Of a stretch of 64,000 nucleotides of DNA, positions 38,401 to 48,643 are shown one piece after another. The notes beneath the pieces were generated by a model that saw nothing but the letters and a program-made list of their open reading frames with translations, did not search any database and had not been told where the DNA came from. The stretch is from Cunninghamia lanceolata. Lineage: Eukaryota > Streptophyta > Pinopsida > Cupressales > Cupressaceae. Location of the stretch: NCBI GenBank assembly GCA_027924645.1, contig BSBN01001687.1:5580001-5644000 (forward strand). Direction: 5' to 3'. Made by a program: the position numbers and the translations under genes. Numbering within the stretch: the stretch's first letter is position 1; every line of letters begins with the position of its first letter.

Positions 38401-38815
38401 ACGGGGGGCTGAAATCATACATGAGCACTCACTTATGATAGATGAGTATGCCTACCAAGTGGTTTGGTATGAAACTAAACAGGCTTCAAGTTATAACCCT
38501 CCAAAGTAGGTCACTGGGAGAGTTTTGACAATGTTCAAACATCAGACTTTTCCAAAACCCCTGAACTTGACTTCTCCAAACTCAATCAAATCTCATCATA
38601 GGAAGTTAAAATCAGACATGCACACTTCGATATGATGTATGAGTATGCTTGCAAAGTGATTTTGCATGAAATTGAATGGGCTTTGAAATATGGCTCTCCA
38701 AAGTAGGCTCCTCGAATATGATCTTCAAGTGTATTTTTGAGCACCAAAAATTGATTTTCATATATGGGAATCCTAAAATTTTGCAAATTATGTTAGGTAA
38801 TTTTAGGTCCCAATA
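35495..38815 (-). repeat. 5' LTR of the inner element
   Basis: Partner of 30816-34254. About 0.12 kb shorter owing to small indels; for example, a stretch around 32815-32900 is missing here near 37490. Confidence 0.9.
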
Positions 38816-38840
38816 ACTAGTTAGGCCCATACTTGCAACA

Positions 38841-38856
38841 ATCTCCCCCTTTGTCA
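38841..38856 (-). promoter_or_regulatory. Polypurine tract of the SIRE-like Copia
   Basis: Minus-strand ACAAAGGGGGAGATT directly precedes the LTR start TGTTGCAAGTATGGG. Confidence 0.88.
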
Positions 38857-39176
38857 TTGATGGCAACATATAATGTGAAAAATTGTTTCAACCATCAAGA
38901 CAAGAACTTCTCCTCACTGACTGACATAGCGCCCCCTATCAACAGTAACCATTTACAAGTCTTCTCTTCCTTTACTGCTCCCTCTTTGATCAACAACTGC
39001 TTTTTGTTTTTCACAAGTCTTCTCTCCCCCTTTGACATCAATGGAAAAGGGCACATACTTGCAACAATACTTCAGAATCATACAGACTGCTCCCCCTGAG
39101 TAGCAGCTTCCTATCATCAATCCAAACCAGAAGATATGACTGTGGGATCCACCGGACTGATGCACATCAATGCACC

Positions 39177-41105
39177 TTAGTTCAGAACCGAAGGGATAAT
39201 AACCCCTAACTTCTCCCTGAGATACTCAAAAGAGTCCTTAGGTAGAGGTTTAGTAAAAATGTCTGCAATCTGATCCTTTAAGGGCACAAACTCCAATCTG
39301 ACTTCATTCGTGTTCACCTGCTGTCTCAAAAAGTGAAACTTGATGGATATATGTTTTGTCTTTGAATGCAACACCAGATTTTTTGATATATTTATTGCAC
39401 TTAAGTTATCATAGAAGATTATGATAGGTTCTTTATACTCCACTCTGATGTCTCTTAACATTTGCTTCATCCACAATACTTGAGTGCAACTACCTACTGC
39501 TGCAATATATTCTATTTCTGTAGTGGACAAAGATATTGCCTCTTGTTTCTTTCTCAGCCAAGAAACCAATCTCTTTCCCAAAAAGAATGCACCACCACTG
39601 GTACTCTTTCGGTCATCCACATCTCCTGCCCAATCAGCATCTGTGTATGCATGAAGAGAGAAGTCATGATCCTTAGGATACCATAATTCATACTCAACTG
39701 TTCCCTTCAAATATCTAAGAATTCTCTTGATTGCCATGACATGAGACTCTCTAGGATCAACTTGGAATCTGGCAACAAGACCAATAGCATTCATAATATC
39801 AGGTCTAGTTTGAGTGAGGTAGAGAAGTCGTCTAATAATTGACCTATCTTAGGGGATTCATCATCTTTACTCAATCTACATCCGGTTGCCATAGGAGTAT
39901 TCATTACCTTTGAGTCTTCCATCTCAAATTTCTTCAACAATTCTTTCACATACTTGGTCTGTGATATGAAGATTCCTTTCTTTGATTGAGTGATTTGCAG
40001 ACCCAGGAAGAAATTCATTTCTCCTAACATAGACATCTCAAATTCACTTTTCATTTGATTTGCAAAAGTTTTGCACATACTATATTTTCCTCCAAAAATG
40101 ATATCATCAACAAATAATTCAACAATCAAGATATTTTCATGAAACCAATCTTCAAAAGATGTTTGTCCAATCTTTCATACCAGGCTCTTGGGGATTGTTT
40201 GAGTCCATACAATGCTTTCTTTAACTTGCAAACTATATCACCATGATCAGACAGTTGGAATCCATCCGGTTGCTCAATGTATACCTCTTCTTCCAAATCA
40301 CCATTCATGAAGGCAGACTTGACATCCATCTAATATACTTTGAAATCCTTAAAGGCAGCAAAAGCAAGAAATAATTTGACTACTTCAATTCTTGCCACCG
40401 GAGCAAAAGTTTCTTCAAAGTCAACTCCTACTTGAGAATAACCCTTATAGACCAATCTGACTTTGTTTCTAACTACTTCACCATCTTCATTCAGTTTATT
40501 CCGGAAGACCCACTTAGTTCCAATCACATTTTTGTCCTTAGGTCTGGGAACAAGATCCCAAGTGTGATTTTTTTCAATCTACATCAACTCTTCCTCCATT
40601 GCTTTAGCCCAGCTTTCATCATTGCATGCTTCACTTATTATTTTTGGTTCAACCTTTGAAATTAGATAATACTTCACTGAATCTTGATCAATTTTTCTTC
40701 TTGTTTGAACACATTTGCTTCTATCTCCTATGATCTGGTCTTCAGAATGATTCAGTCTTACATACCTGGGAGTTTTGGGAATTTCTTGCACCTCTATTTC
40801 TTAGATAAGTTCATTCAAACTTGTCTCTTCTTCCTATATTTCAAGATTTTCTAGATCAGTCTAAATCTGAACTACAGTTGGAGCTTGTTCTTCTTGGACC
40901 GAAACATCATTCTGATCATCTGCTTCATACTCATAAAACCTTGAGGGATTTTCAATGCCTTCATCAACCTTCACATTTGTACTTTCTACAATCTTTCTCA
41001 ATCTCTTGTTATAACACCGGTATGCTTTCCTTTGAGTGGAATATCCCAAGAATATTCCTTCATCACTTCTAGCATCAAACTTTCCAAGGTCTTCATCTCT
41101 TTTGA
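39177..41105 (-). pseudogene. Copia pol relic: integrase C-terminus, reverse transcriptase, RNase H
   Basis: Minus strand. 41105-40861 codes the integrase end (FDARSDEGIFLGYSTQRKAY). 40660-40130 gives the first part of reverse transcriptase (IGTKWVFRNKLNEDGEV, FAPVARIEVVKLFLAFAA, MDVKSAFMNGDLEEEVYIEQ, KKALYGLKQSPRAWYERLDK). After a frameshift, 40129-39791 has the catalytic FVDDIIFGG and FFLGLQITQSKKGIFISQ. 39794-39177 is RNase H (AYTDADWAGDVDDRKSTSGG, SLSTTEIEYIAA, FYDNLSAINI, FTKPLPKDSF) and ends at a stop close to the polypurine tract. Stops at 40579 and 40330 sit where the family has Gln (EEELMQIEKN, KVYQMDVKSAF). Gag, protease and the integrase core are gone. It would have copied element RNA into DNA; it is now inactive. 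Confidence 0.92.
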
Positions 41106-41106
41106 A

Positions 41107-42314
41107 ACCCCGGTTAAGGGAAAAACCACGGGGCGACTAAACCAAGATTGTATTCTCTGTTAAAAGAATAAGAAGAACAAAATGGCACTTCCCAATTAGG
41201 GCTCACTGCCCGAGCACAATGCTCACAAGAAGCCCACTACCTACAGAAGACACACTATCTACAGAATAATATAAATATTACATACTTGAACTAGAGATTA
41301 GCATCTTCACCATGCTTGAGACAGTTCCATTTAAGCTCAATACCTCTGCTCTGCTTTTCGCTCTTCTCTACCACTTTCTCATCACGACAACGGATACTTT
41401 TTAAATGACTTTACAAATCTTATTTATACATGACATCAACTTTGGAATGATCATCAAATTCAGCACAACATACTTTATTTTATTACAGAGCAATTACAAA
41501 AATACAAGTTGACTTGTTACAAAAACTTTATGCGCGTCACTACCCTGTTGGCCACGCATATCTGGGACTTCAATCTTCTTCGAGGAACACGCCATGCTTC
41601 GCAAAACATCTTCAAGATCGTCCGCAACATGAGCAAAACATCCGATCGGCCAAGATTACGAAGAACACCATCACCTAAAGGTAAATCTTCAATTACGAGA
41701 TCAATCTTCAATGCGGACCACCAACACGAACTGGACACAATCTAGAGACCCCCACAAGCTTGCTTGCATCACCAAGAACATCTACACCACTTCTGCTTAC
41801 TGTAATCATTCGTATCTTCATCTGTAACCTCAACAACACAGTTGCCCATCTCTGTCATATTAGAAGGATTGCTTGTGGACCTCCAAACCATGAACCAATT
41901 GAGTTGTCAATTCACATTAACCTTCCAAACATGTGACCAAATCTGTAGAACACGATATTGCATTTCTGGATCTCACCAGACCTATTTGTGTCACTCTGTC
42001 ACCTCTGAACAGTTGCCAGAACTAGTTTTATTCTCATGGCCATAACTCCTCCACATATTCATGCGGACCTCTCAAATCTTGACTAGATCATCTTCAGATA
42101 CAAATATACAAACCCTTTGATGTGCATACTCTGATCTTCAACTGACTGGAATATTTACTTCATAGAATTTCACTATCTTCACTGTTTTTCTCTATTTCTG
42201 ATGGAGCTAATTTTCTCAATATCCTCAGCACACAACTCATCTAATTCTTGACATTAATGCAACAAGAGTATGTTGACATCAATGACAACACTAGTTAGGC
42301 CCATACTTGCAACA
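41107..42314 (-). repeat. Truncated 5' LTR of the SIRE-like Copia
   Basis: Matches the 3' LTR from about 29683 onward. The LTR end that should adjoin the primer site is missing: LTR sequence (GGTTAAGGGAAAAACCAC) joins integrase codons directly at about 41105, where both sides share a short GAAACC-like stretch. Confidence 0.85.
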
Positions 42315-43344
42315 TACAATAGGTAGATCAAATAATAAGATAAAATAGTGTGTAAAAAAGTATGAGTAAAATGATTTGCAAAGGAGTAAGAATATAAAAA
42401 TAAAATATATACAAGCAAACAACAAAAGAGAATTAATATAGAGCTACAGGGATAGCTTATATACAAAGAATTTTGAGAATAACTATACAAGATGAATCCA
42501 TAAAGATTAGTCCTAATTTATATTAACATGAGTTATATATATATATAGAAAGTATGATAGAGACATGTATTTATATGATGAAAGTTTTACATAATTGAGA
42601 AGAAGTTATTCCCTCTCTATGGAAAGTTACCTTGATGATGGTGGCGAATTATTATTAATATTTCTACCTAAGCTTCTTGATCTACCTTAATATTATAATT
42701 GGTTTGTCTTATTTAAGACAACTACGATTAGGATTAGGAATTATGGCTTTGCTTTATGAGATGGTTGTTTTAGTAGTGGATCTCACACTCAAACTTTGGT
42801 GGGGGTGAAGAAATTGTGTCTCAATTGAAATAATGTATGTATGCATTTTCACACATAATGGGTGTGAGGGATAGATATGTATATCTTTTATATTATGAAT
42901 CTTATCATAAGTGCATGAATCAAGTATAAGGTCAACTCACTATCATATCTTATCTTAGAGAATCTAAATGATTGAAAAAAGGGTATTATTGGTTTAAGAA
43001 TGATTAGGTACAAATTTTGGGATTGCATATGTGAACTTTCTATTGTCCTATTGATTGAAAATGGATGAATTAAGTATGTCTAGTTCTTTCCTTGTTCAAA
43101 CTTTGTTAGGTTAGGAATTCTACTATTCTTAATATATATTAAGAATGGATGTTTTTTTTGTTGGTATGCTAACTTGAAAGGTCATGAGAAGGTATAGTCT
43201 TATGATACATGAAATGATTATAAGTAACTTTTCCTATGGAATTGTGGTAAAATAAAATGGATTTATTGAAATATTATGTTTAATAGATTTAGAAAGATTT
43301 GTCATTTCGACCTAGACTAAATTTTACATTTTGATAGAATATCT

Positions 43345-43876
43345 TGTTAGGGTTAGCCGGCAGAAGATATCCATTAAATGCAAATAAAGATTAAACAGAG
43401 AAATGAAATACACAGAATTAATAACAGCGAGAGACAAGTTTTAACGTGGTTCACCCAAACTTGGGCTACATCCACCAAACAGAGAGTCCAATATTATTAT
43501 CCAGTAAATCAAACCAATTACAAACAACAATCCCTGCAACTCAATACTGCTGCAAAATGCTACAATACAATATATCAAAACCCTAACCCTTCGCCACTTT
43601 TATCAAGCTTTTTGTCGGTTACAAAAATAGGGTTTTCTTATGTCAGTCAATAAAAAATAACTCCCAATGCCTTTATAAAATAATAGGGAATGCGTAAGGG
43701 GCGTTGCCCCTGGATCCCGCAAGGGGCGCTGCCCCTAGACCCCGTCTTGGGGCACTGCCCCCAAACCCCCACAAGGGGCACTGCCTCTTGACCCCGTAGG
43801 AATTTGGGAGGAAACTGCGCTGATAAAAGTGGGGAAAATATAACCTCTGAATCTGATTAGGCTCTATATAACAACA
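43345..43876 (-). repeat. 3' LTR of the Tork-like Copia
   Basis: Plus-strand ends are TGTTAGGGTTAGCC and ATATAACAACA. A TATATAG box lies near the element-sense start. It contains four GC-rich units at 43698-43800. Confidence 0.93.
43698..43800. repeat. GC-rich minisatellite, four units, in the 3' LTR
   Basis: Units of 25-27 bases follow the pattern GGGGCGCTGCCCCTAGACCCC; each holds a small GGGGC / GCCCC inverted repeat. The GC content contrasts sharply with the AT-rich surroundings. Confidence 0.85.
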
Positions 43877-43891
43877 ATCTCCCACTTAGAG
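43877..43891 (-). promoter_or_regulatory. Polypurine tract of the Tork-like Copia
   Basis: Minus-strand CTCTAAGTGGGAGAT directly precedes the LTR start TGTTGTTATATAGAG. Confidence 0.85.
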
Positions 43892-44009
43892 ACTGATCAG
43901 ACTCCACACCATATCATCTCCCACTTGGAGACTAATCATAACACCACTGACCCTATAGCTCCCACTGGAAATAAGCACCCTGGACTCTGCTGTTCTATTT
44001 TTGTTGTTT

Positions 44010-47000
44010 TCAGTCGAGAAGACCAACTGAAGCTGAAGAGGAGCTCAGCTTCTCCCTTGTCACTGCCTTTGTAAACATATCTGCTGGTTTATCATCTGTA
44101 TGTATCTTTTCCAACTGTAATTGTCCATCATCCAACACTGATCGAATGAAGTGATACCTCACTGTATGTGTTTGGTCTTTGAATGCAAGGCAGAATTCTT
44201 TGCAAGATGTATGGCACTCTAGCTGTCTGTATACAAATAATAATTAACCTGTTGTTTGCCCAATTCTTCCATAAAAGATTGCAACCATATCATCTCCTTG
44301 CTTGCCTCTGTTGCAGCTACATATTTTGCCTCTGTGGTGGATAAAGCAACCACCTTTTGCAACCTGGAAATCCAACTCACTGCTGTTCCACCTATAGTAA
44401 AGACATAACCTGTAGTACTCTGCCTGGTATCAATATCACCTGCCAAATCTGAGTCTACATAACTTGCTAAATTAGCATTATAGCCCCCAAAACATAAATG
44501 TTTATTAGATGTACCTCTCAAATATCTGAGAATCTATTTTACCGCATTCCAATGCTCCAATCCAAGATGACTCATATACCTGCTGACGACTCTTACAGCA
44601 TATGCAATATCCGGTCTCGTGCATACCATGGCATACATTAAACTTCCTACAGCTAAAGCATATGGTACCTTGGACATTTTCTCTTCCTCCTCTTGTGTCT
44701 TAGAACACATCTCCTTAGTCAATTTCAAATGACTAGGCAAAGGTGTGCTGACAACTTTTGCATTCTCCATATGGAATCTCTGCAACACCTTTTCAACATA
44801 AGCAGCCTGAGATAGAGTCAATTTTCTGTTCTTCCTATCTCTACAAATTTTCATACCAAGGATTTGTTTTGTTGCCCCCAAATCCTTCATATCAAATGAC
44901 TGTACTAACTGTTGTTTTAACTCTCTTATGTGATCCATGCTAGACCCAGCTACAAGCATGTCATCAACATATAAACATAAAATAATGTAGTTGTCATTAT
45001 CCAACCTCTTAAAATAAACACAATGGTCAGAATTACACCTGTTGTAGCCTTGCTCAGCCATAAAACTATCAAATTTCAAATACCATTGCCGAGGTGCTTG
45101 TTTCAGGCCATACAAACTCTTCTTCAATCTCTACACCTGTTTCTCCTTACCTTTGACCTCAAATCCGTGGGGCTGTTCCATGTATATCTCCTCCAAATAA
45201 CCATGGAGAAAGGTAGTTTTCACATCTAGTTGTTCCAAAAGCAAATCTTCAGCAGCCACAATACTTAAAACAGTACGAATAGAAGTCATCTTGACAACCG
45301 GAGAAAGTATCTCATCAAAATCAATGCCCTTTTGTTGTGCAAATCCTTTTACAACTAACCTGACCTTAAATCTTTTCTTACCTCCATCTTTCTCTTTCAG
45401 CTGGTAAACCCATTTGTTTGGTAAAGCCTTTTTACCTGCAAGTAACTTACATAATTTCCATGTCTGATTTTTCAGCAAGGAGTCCATTTCTTCTTTCATA
45501 GCAAGCTCCCACTGAACCTGTGTATCCACCTGCATAGCTTCATCATACCCTTCGGGTTCACCAGCATCTGTTAACAAAATAGAATACAAAGAGGGAGAAA
45601 ACCTTTCAGGAGGTCTACTTAGCCTTGTTGATTGTCTAACATTCACTGGAGTTTGTGGTATTTCTGGTTGCTGTTGCGGAGCATGAGGAACCACTGGAAC
45701 ATCACTATTTGGAGTATCATCTAGCACCACATAATCTTTTGCTTTCTTCTTATGCTGCTACAACTGATCTTTGTACAACGCCTTCTCATTGAATATGACA
45801 TCCTTGCTTCTCACAATTTTTTGATTTTCAAAATCCCAAAGCCTATAACCAAATTCATCAATGCCATATCCAACAAAGGTACACTTTTTTGATTTTGCAT
45901 CCAGCTTGGTTCTATTTTTAGAATCTACATGTGCAAATGCTTCACATCTGAAAGTTTTGAGAAAAGAATAACTCACCTTCTTACCTATCCATGCTTCTTC
46001 TGGAATATCATAGCCCAAAGGAACTGAAGGACCTCTATTAATTAAATATACAATAGTGTTGACAGCCTCTGCCCACATGTTTAAAGGCAGCCAGCATGCA
46101 ATCTCATGGTCCTTGCATGCTCCATTATTGTCCTATTCATGCATTCAACCACTCCATTTTCCTATGTAGTCCCTAGAACTGTTTTCTACCTACAAATTCT
46201 AGTAAAGGAACAATAATCCTTAAATTATTTGCTGCAATACTCACCATCGTTATCAAATCTGAGACATTTTAATCTTTTACCTCTCTCATTCTCAACCAAG
46301 CTTCTCCATTTCTTAAATGTTTCAAATACATTAGATTTCTGTCTAAGGAAATAAATCTAGACCTTCCTAGTTGTATCATCTATGAATGTAATATAATACC
46401 GAGAGCCACCGAGAGAAGATACCTAAGCTGGTCCCCATACATCTGTATGCACAAGCTCCAACTTTTTATTTTTCTTTTGCTTCCCATCTCTAAGAAAACT
46501 GACTCTCTTTTGTTTTTCATACACACAACTTTCACAGAAATCCATATTAATACATTTCAGACCTGGTAAAACTTTCTTAGAATGAAGTACCTTCATACCT
46601 TTTTCACTCATATGCCAAAGTCTGTTATGCCACAGTGTTGTCTCAGAACCTGCAGCAATTGTTTCAGTCTCTTCCTGCGAACCTGTAGCAACTGTTCCTG
46701 AACCTGTTTGTTTTTTCTCTGTAATAGCTAAAGTAGAAGGAACAGTATGACCTGCACAAAGATATAAGGTGCCTACTTTCACACCTTTTGCTACTACTAA
46801 GGCACCTTTTGAAACCTTCCAATTTTTATTAGTAAATGTAACATTGCAACCTTGTTCAGCTAGCTGTCCTGCTGAAATTAAATTCCTACTGAGCCTTGAA
46901 ATGTGCCTTACCTCTTGTAGTAACCAATGATTCCCATTCTGCAACTTAATCTTGATTCTTCCCTTTCCAACAATCTGACAGGGTTCGTTATCTCCCAAAT

Positions 47001-47961
47001 AAACCAGCCCAAAATCCTCTTGGACATAATCAAGAAAATAACTTCTATGGGGCGTAGCATGAAATGAGGCCCCTGAATCTAAAACCCATGAATCATCAGC
47101 ATTATCTAGGGAAAGAATCAAAGCATCATCTTCAGATTTATTACTTACCACATTTGCTTCCTTATTGCCTTCTTATTTGTCTCCTTCTTTATTTTTTCGA
47201 GACCAGCAATCTTTCTTCAGATGACCTAGTTTCCCACAGTACCAGCAATCCTTCTGTCCTCTGATTTGGGATCTTTTATCCTTTAATTTTTCTTGTGACT
47301 TCCCATGACCTCCAGAACCTTTTCCTCTCTCCTTTGTTCTGCCCCTGCTTTCTACATTCAAAACACTGCCTAATGTGGATCCACCTAAACTTTTCTTACG
47401 AATTTCCTCACTCAGAATAACACCAGCAATATCATCAAATTTCAGGGTATTTGAACCAGAAACAGAGTTACTAACCGCCATTACAAAACTATCCCAGCTT
47501 TCAGGCAATGAACATAATATCAAGAGAGCTCTAACTTCTTCATCAAATTTTACATTTACAGAAGTCAATTGATTGACAATCGTATTAAATTTATTTAAAT
47601 GACCTGTCACAGATCCACCTTCAACCATTTTCAAATTAAACAAACGCTTCATGAGAAATACCTTATTTGAGGCTAAGGGTTTTTCATACAATTTAGCCAA
47701 AGCTTTCATCAGACCATCTGTTATCTTCGCTTCCATTATATTGAATGCCACCGACGGTGCCAGGCACAACCGAATGGTTCCCAGTGCCTTTCTATCAAGA
47801 AGATTCCAATCCTTATCAGACATTGTTGTCGGTTCCTTGGCTACTCCTTCCAACGGCCTCCATAAATCCTTTTGATAGAGGTAATCCTCCATCTACATCT
47901 TCCATAACTGATAGTTCTACCCATTGAATTTATCAACCTTCAATTTACCCTCGTCCGCCAT
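44010..47961 (-). pseudogene. Copia gag-pol polyprotein, near full length, with stops
   Basis: The start ATG is at 47961 (MADEGKLKVDKFNG), soon after the primer site. Gag runs to about 47180 with the zinc knuckle CWYCGKLGHLKKDC. Protease follows (WVLDSGASFHA, about 47090-47055), then the pre-integrase zinc segment (LWHNRLWHMSEKG to CESCVYEKQK) and integrase (LELVHTDVWGPA; ENGVVECMNRTIMEHAR). Reverse transcriptase reads LPNKWVYQLKEKDGG, LDVKTTFLHGYLEEIYMEQP, SLYGLKQAPRQWYLKFDSF and the catalytic YVDDMLVAG. RNase H reads YVDSDLAGDIDTRQSTTGY and LSTTEAKYVAATEA, and the frame ends with TGA at 44010. Stops include 47917, 47893, 47173, 46423, 45758, 45131, 44534 and 44219, and there are frameshifts in integrase and at about 44160. 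Wording and order match the Tnt1/Tork lineage. It cannot make a whole protein. Confidence 0.95.
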
Positions 47962-48010
47962 TGCTCCCACTCAACCATGAGACTTTTCTGCAGACAATAA
48001 TCGAACACAA

Positions 48011-48025
48011 CCCACTCTGATACCA
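48011..48025 (-). promoter_or_regulatory. Primer-binding site, tRNA-iMet type
   Basis: Minus-strand TGGTATCAGAGTGGG begins two bases after the 5' LTR. Its first 11 bases match the initiator-Met site exactly. Confidence 0.92.
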
Positions 48026-48027
48026 CT

Positions 48028-48643
48028 TATTAGGGTTAGTTGGCAAAAAATGTCAATTAAATGCAAATAAAGATTAAACAAAGAAATGGAAATACACAGA
48101 ATTAATAACAGCGAGAGACAAATTTTAATGTGGTTCACCCAAACTCGGGCTACATCCACCAAACAGAGAGTCCAATATTATTATCCAGTAAATCAAACCG
48201 ATTACAAACATCAATCCCTGCAACTCAATACCACTGCAAAATGCTACAATACAATATATCAAAACCCTAACCCTTAGCCACTTTTATCAAGCTTTTTGTC
48301 AGTTACAAAAATAGGGTTTTTTTATGTCGGTCAATGAACAATAACTCCCGGTGCCTTTATAAAATAATAAAAAATTGTGTGAGGTTTCGGGTGCGCTGCC
48401 CCCAAACCCCCGCAAGGGTGCTGCCCCTTGACCCCGCCCTGTATCACGACAGGGAATGCACTAGGGGCGCTGCCCCTGGACCCCGCAAGGGGTGCTGCCC
48501 CTTAACCCCATCTTGGGGACGCTGCCCCCAAACCCCCGCAATGGGTGCTACCCCTTGACCCTGTAGGAATTTTGGGGGAAACCGCGCCGATAAAAGTGGA
48601 GAAAATGTAACCTCCGAGTCTGATTAGGCTCCATATAACAACA
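48028..48643 (-). repeat. 5' LTR of the Tork-like Copia
   Basis: Matches 43345-43876. It is longer mainly because its GC-rich minisatellite has more units. Its outer TG has become TA at 48028-48029. Confidence 0.93.
48389..48567. repeat. GC-rich minisatellite, about six units, in the 5' LTR
   Basis: Same unit as at 43698-43800, with about six copies plus a spacer around 48438-48462 (CTGTATCACGACAGG, itself an inverted repeat). Confidence 0.85.

Larger units (their letters stand above)
30816..38815 (-). mobile_element. Long-LTR, short-core element (Tat/Ogre-like primer site), non-autonomous
   Basis: Flanked by ACTAG at 30811-30815 and 38816-38820. LTRs are 30816-34254 (3.44 kb) and 35495-38815 (3.32 kb), with plus-strand ends TGTTAGGTCTC and GGTCCCAATA. 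The core is only 1.24 kb. A TGGCAACTCTGCTAGGGA primer-site-like sequence next to the right LTR, and the only long open frame, both place it on the minus strand. The terminal TA instead of CA occurs in both LTRs. No enzyme is encoded. The Tat/Ogre comparison rests only on the primer-site wording. Confidence 0.88.
29505..38840 (-). repeat. 3' LTR of the SIRE-like Copia, interrupted at 30815
   Basis: Without the 8 kb insert the LTR is about 1.33 kb. It matches 41107-42314, including TTAAGGGAAAAACCAC, GTATTCTCTGTTAAAAGAA and the end CTAGTTAGGCCCATACTTGC. The 5' copy has about 54 extra bases near 41345-41400. No gene is supported; the open stretch at 30367-30585 is also LTR sequence. Confidence 0.88.
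29505..42314 (-). mobile_element. SIRE-like Copia element, truncated, with a nested insertion
   Basis: Bounded by TACAA at 29500-29504 and 42315-42319, with outer ends TGTTGGTTATAGG and ACTTGCAACA on the plus strand. It runs on the minus strand. The 3' LTR is 29505-30815 plus 38821-38840 (1.33 kb, split by the inner element). The polypurine tract is at 38841 and the pol relic at 39177-41105. A truncated 5' LTR occupies about 41107-42314. The primer site, gag, protease and most of integrase are deleted. The SIRE affinity is judged from the reverse transcriptase and RNase H wording and needs a tree. Confidence 0.9.
43345..48643 (-). mobile_element. Full-length Tork/Tnt1-like Copia element, decayed
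   Basis: 5.3 kb minus-strand element bounded by TATCT at 43340-43344 and 48644-48648. The 3' LTR is 43345-43876 (532 bp) and the 5' LTR 48028-48643 (616 bp). It has a tRNA-iMet primer site, a polypurine tract and a gag-pol region in the normal Copia order (gag, protease, integrase, reverse transcriptase, RNase H). It sits in the 3' LTR of the PPR-carrying element. It is the most complete autonomous-type element in the window but has about a dozen stops. Confidence 0.95.

Noticed and set aside
47064..47927. Several plus-strand frames across the Copia gag and protease
   Set aside because: All are antisense shadows of the minus-strand gag-pol.
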